6,416 nucleotides of DNA from LCIL01 sp041480845 (GTDB lineage: Bacteria; Patescibacteriota; Microgenomatia; UBA8517): NCBI GenBank assembly GCA_041480845.1, contig JBGPAU010000028.1, forward strand, positions 1 to 6,416, written 5' to 3'. This document shows, piece by piece, positions 4,818 to 6,416 of the stretch. Numbering within the stretch: the first letter of the stretch is position 1; the number at the start of each line of letters is the position of its first letter. Below the pieces are notes generated by a model, which saw only the letters and a list, made by a program, of their open reading frames with translations, ran no database searches and was not told the origin of the DNA. The translations under genes and the position numbers were made by a program.

Positions 4818-6320
4818 ATGCATAAGCGAGAGTTGATGTTATTTGTATTAGTGTTCATTTTTATTGCGACTTTCGCTACACTCTCCGCCCGTCTCACCAG
4901 AAAAGCAAACGCTTCCAGTTTGACAGGTGCCTCCGTAACTTTAGCCAACTCCAGAATGTCATATAAAGCGGCTGTGAGTGCCGGATCATCCGGATCTTCA
5001 GTGGTAACAATTACCACCGGAGGCGGATATGAAAATACCAATCATCTCTTCCCCGGAGATGTTTTATGTTTCACCGACGCCGGACAAAACGGATGTATCG
5101 GAAATACTACATACACCGTAGCCGGTATCCCTGCCGGCGGAGTCACTATTACTTTGACCTCTCCCCTTGCCAATAACCTTGACACTTCAGGCTACGCCGT
5201 TGCCACCCAGTCGAGTGGTTGGACATTGGCGTTTACCACAGTTGCCCAGGTTCCGATTGGAGGATCTCTCGTAATAACAGTTCCAATGGCGGATAGCGCC
5301 AAAGGTGCCAATGCCATTCCGGACACTACTGGGTCTTTGTCAACAAGCGGTTTTGATTTGAGTACTCTTGGGCCCAGTAATATTATAGTCTCAGCAGGCT
5401 GTACCCCGACTAGCTGGGGAACTTCGGATATGGCAACAATAGCAACAGGAAGCGGGACTACCGATCATGTATTTACATGGGCCAGAGCCGGTTCTATCTG
5501 TGCAGGATCAACTGCAATAACGGTACTCATCGGCGGACCGGGTATGGTTAATCCGGCTCCTATAACTTCCGGTCATACCCAAGGAACCGCAGATGTGTAT
5601 GGTATTACAATACAAACCAAGGATGGCGGCAGTAATGTTATTGATTCGTCTGTCCCGAGAGTTGCTCCGGTTGAGGCTGTCTTGATATCGGCAACGGTTG
5701 ATGAGACTTTGAGCTTCGTGGTCGGAAGTCCTCCCGGTGGCGCTCAAACATATTGTGGCGCTCAAACTTATATTGCAACCACCGCTACCTCGGTTCCCTG
5801 GGGGCATTTTGTAGCCGCAAACACTTTCTACTACGCCGCGCAAACATTAACGGTTAGCACTAACGCAATAAGCGGTTATTCCGTCACGATTGAGGAGAGT
5901 GATCAGATGGGTAAAAACGGAAATACCTGTACCGGAACTGCACCTTCCGGCACTGACGACTATACGTTCACCTCCGGGAAAATCTGTATTAGGGATACGG
6001 TTTGCACCGCCTCCGTCTGTTCCGAATCAATCGCCTACGATTGGGTAACCGCGGCAAGCTTTCCCGGCTTAGGTTATTCACTGGCCAGTATCAGCGGAAC
6101 CGACGCGCCCTTTTTCTACAATGAGAAAAACAGAACTTGGAGTGCCAAACAGCTGGCTGATAAGACTCAAGGAGGAGAGACGGCAAATATAATAATGAGC
6201 AATTCCGGTCCGGTAAGCGCCAACAGTATCTACGTTTGTTATAAAATAACTATTCCCGGTAATCAACCGTCAGGGTATTATTATAATATAGCCAAATATA
6301 CGGCAACGGCTACATTCTAA
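4818..6320 (+). CDS. Large secreted surface protein with C-terminal WxL-like domain
   Basis: The 500-residue product has a signal peptide or N-terminal anchor (basic start MHKRE, hydrophobic 7-23, possible cleavage ANA/SS near 32). The opening 'SLTGASVTLANSRMS' (34-47) is a pattern I associate with exported CPR proteins. The middle (about 50-285) is rich in G, S, T and A with few charges, as in beta-sandwich surface proteins. The end (about 290-500) includes 'VPWGHFVAANTFYYAAQTLTVSTNAISGYSVTIEE' in two parts (326-340 and 341-360) and YKITIPGNQPSGYYYNIAKY (475-494). Both match the C-terminus of the protein encoded at 3060. Ten cysteines (84, 93, 195, 228, 313, 371, 390, 396, 401, 474) could form disulfides outside the cell. 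The ATG at 4818 is preferred to an in-frame TTG at 4779, which would put cysteine and polar residues before the signal peptide. No true Shine-Dalgarno is seen; an AGG lies too close to the ATG. The ligand or role is unknown. Confidence 0.88.
   Translation: MHKRELMLFVLVFIFIATFATLSARLTRKANASSLTGASVTLANSRMSYKAAVSAGSSGSSVVTITTGGGYENTNHLFPGDVLCFTDAGQNGCIGNTTYTVAGIPAGGVTITLTSPLANNLDTSGYAVATQSSGWTLAFTTVAQVPIGGSLVITVPMADSAKGANAIPDTTGSLSTSGFDLSTLGPSNIIVSAGCTPTSWGTSDMATIATGSGTTDHVFTWARAGSICAGSTAITVLIGGPGMVNPAPITSGHTQGTADVYGITIQTKDGGSNVIDSSVPRVAPVEAVLISATVDETLSFVVGSPPGGAQTYCGAQTYIATTATSVPWGHFVAANTFYYAAQTLTVSTNAISGYSVTIEESDQMGKNGNTCTGTAPSGTDDYTFTSGKICIRDTVCTASVCSESIAYDWVTAASFPGLGYSLASISGTDAPFFYNEKNRTWSAKQLADKTQGGETANIIMSNSGPVSANSIYVCYKITIPGNQPSGYYYNIAKYTATATF
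5737..5772 (+). repeat. 18-bp in-frame tandem duplication
   Basis: Two adjacent 18-bp units share their first 13 bases (GTGGCGCTCAAAC) and encode GAQTYC and GAQTYI (residues 308-319 of the 500-residue protein). It looks like a local duplication in a loop at the edge of the C-terminal domain. Confidence 0.7.
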
Positions 6321-6321
6321 G

Positions 6322-6416
6322 ATGAAAAAAACTGCCCTAATCATAATTTTAGTACTTAGTACTTTGTACTTGGTACTTAGTACTAGAGCTTTTGCTCAGC
6401 AAATTCTTCCTTTGAC
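6322..6416 (+). CDS. Exported protein, 5' end only
   Basis: The ATG at 6322 lies one base after the TAA of the preceding gene, and the frame is open to the window edge (31 codons). The product starts with a classic signal peptide: MKKT, a hydrophobic core (residues 5-21), then RAFA/QQ as the probable cleavage site. The mature part visible, QQILPLT, starts like the protein encoded at 3812 (QEVSLSIAPP), so a second DUF916-like partner is possible but cannot be shown from so few residues. There is no Shine-Dalgarno; the tight junction suggests translational coupling. The core of the signal peptide is encoded by a heptamer array. Confidence 0.75.
   Translation, partial: MKKTALIIILVLSTLYLVLSTRAFAQQILPL
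6351..6385 (+). repeat. Heptamer tandem array inside a signal peptide
   Basis: Five 7-bp units (AGTACTT, AGTACTT, TGTACTT, GGTACTT, AGTACTA) lie head to tail and encode VLSTLYLVLST (residues 11-21) of the signal-peptide core. Each unit contains the palindrome GTAC. Gain or loss of one unit would shift the reading frame. The 12-mer at 6367-6378 is identical to 398-409 within leuS. Confidence 0.85.

Noticed and set aside
4766..5041. Minus-strand open frame of 91 codons overlapping the start of the 500-residue gene
   Set aside because: It overlaps a well-supported signal-peptide gene and has no sign of its own function.
5508..5843. Minus-strand open frame of 111 codons inside the 500-residue gene
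   Set aside because: It is a shadow of the plus-strand frame, whose C-terminal domain matches the neighbouring gene at 3060.
6351..6385. CRISPR-like or attachment-site reading of the heptamer array
   Set aside because: The units are 7 bp with no spacers and lie within a coherent signal-peptide frame.

Overview
The window looks like a chromosome fragment from a streamlined bacterium, most likely of the Candidate Phyla Radiation (Patescibacteria; Microgenomates-like is my best guess, unproven). The support is a compact, strongly diverged leucyl-tRNA synthetase, tightly packed genes, secreted proteins of types I associate with CPR genomes, and short-period repeats lying inside reading frames. 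TGA ends two genes (3052-3054 and 4745-4747), so the standard bacterial code fits. That argues against the UGA-glycine lineages Gracilibacteria and Absconditabacteria.

Left part (1-2373): leuS lies on the minus strand (2325 to 64). It is followed on the same strand by what is probably the first 17 codons of another gene running off the left edge. leuS has a good Shine-Dalgarno and intact catalytic and editing motifs. It lacks the leucine-specific insertion seen in E. coli LeuRS and has a reduced CP1 editing domain. Four repeat-like segments sit at apparently tolerant loops of the protein. A 48-bp divergent spacer with promoter-like hexamers separates leuS from the plus-strand genes.

Right part (2374-6416): five plus-strand genes form a probable operon. 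They encode (1) a six-helix membrane protein resembling the sensor half of a histidine kinase but with no kinase; (2) a secreted protein of about 235 residues; (3) a secreted, C-terminally anchored protein resembling the DUF916/DUF3324 partners of WxL surface proteins; (4) a 500-residue secreted protein whose C-terminal domain matches that of gene 2; and (5) the signal peptide of a fifth exported protein, cut by the window edge. The alternation of WxL-like exported proteins with a DUF916-like anchor suggests a cell-surface complex, perhaps for attachment or envelope structure. This is inference from layout and sequence character. Most of these genes lack a well-placed Shine-Dalgarno, unlike leuS.

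The most unusual signal is a set of diverged 7- or 8-bp tandem arrays in coding DNA: two in leuS and one in each of two signal-peptide hydrophobic cores. A 12-mer is shared between a leuS array and the array at the right edge. No tRNA, rRNA, CRISPR array, insertion sequence or clear intrinsic terminator was seen. No gene-free stretch exceeds 300 bases.
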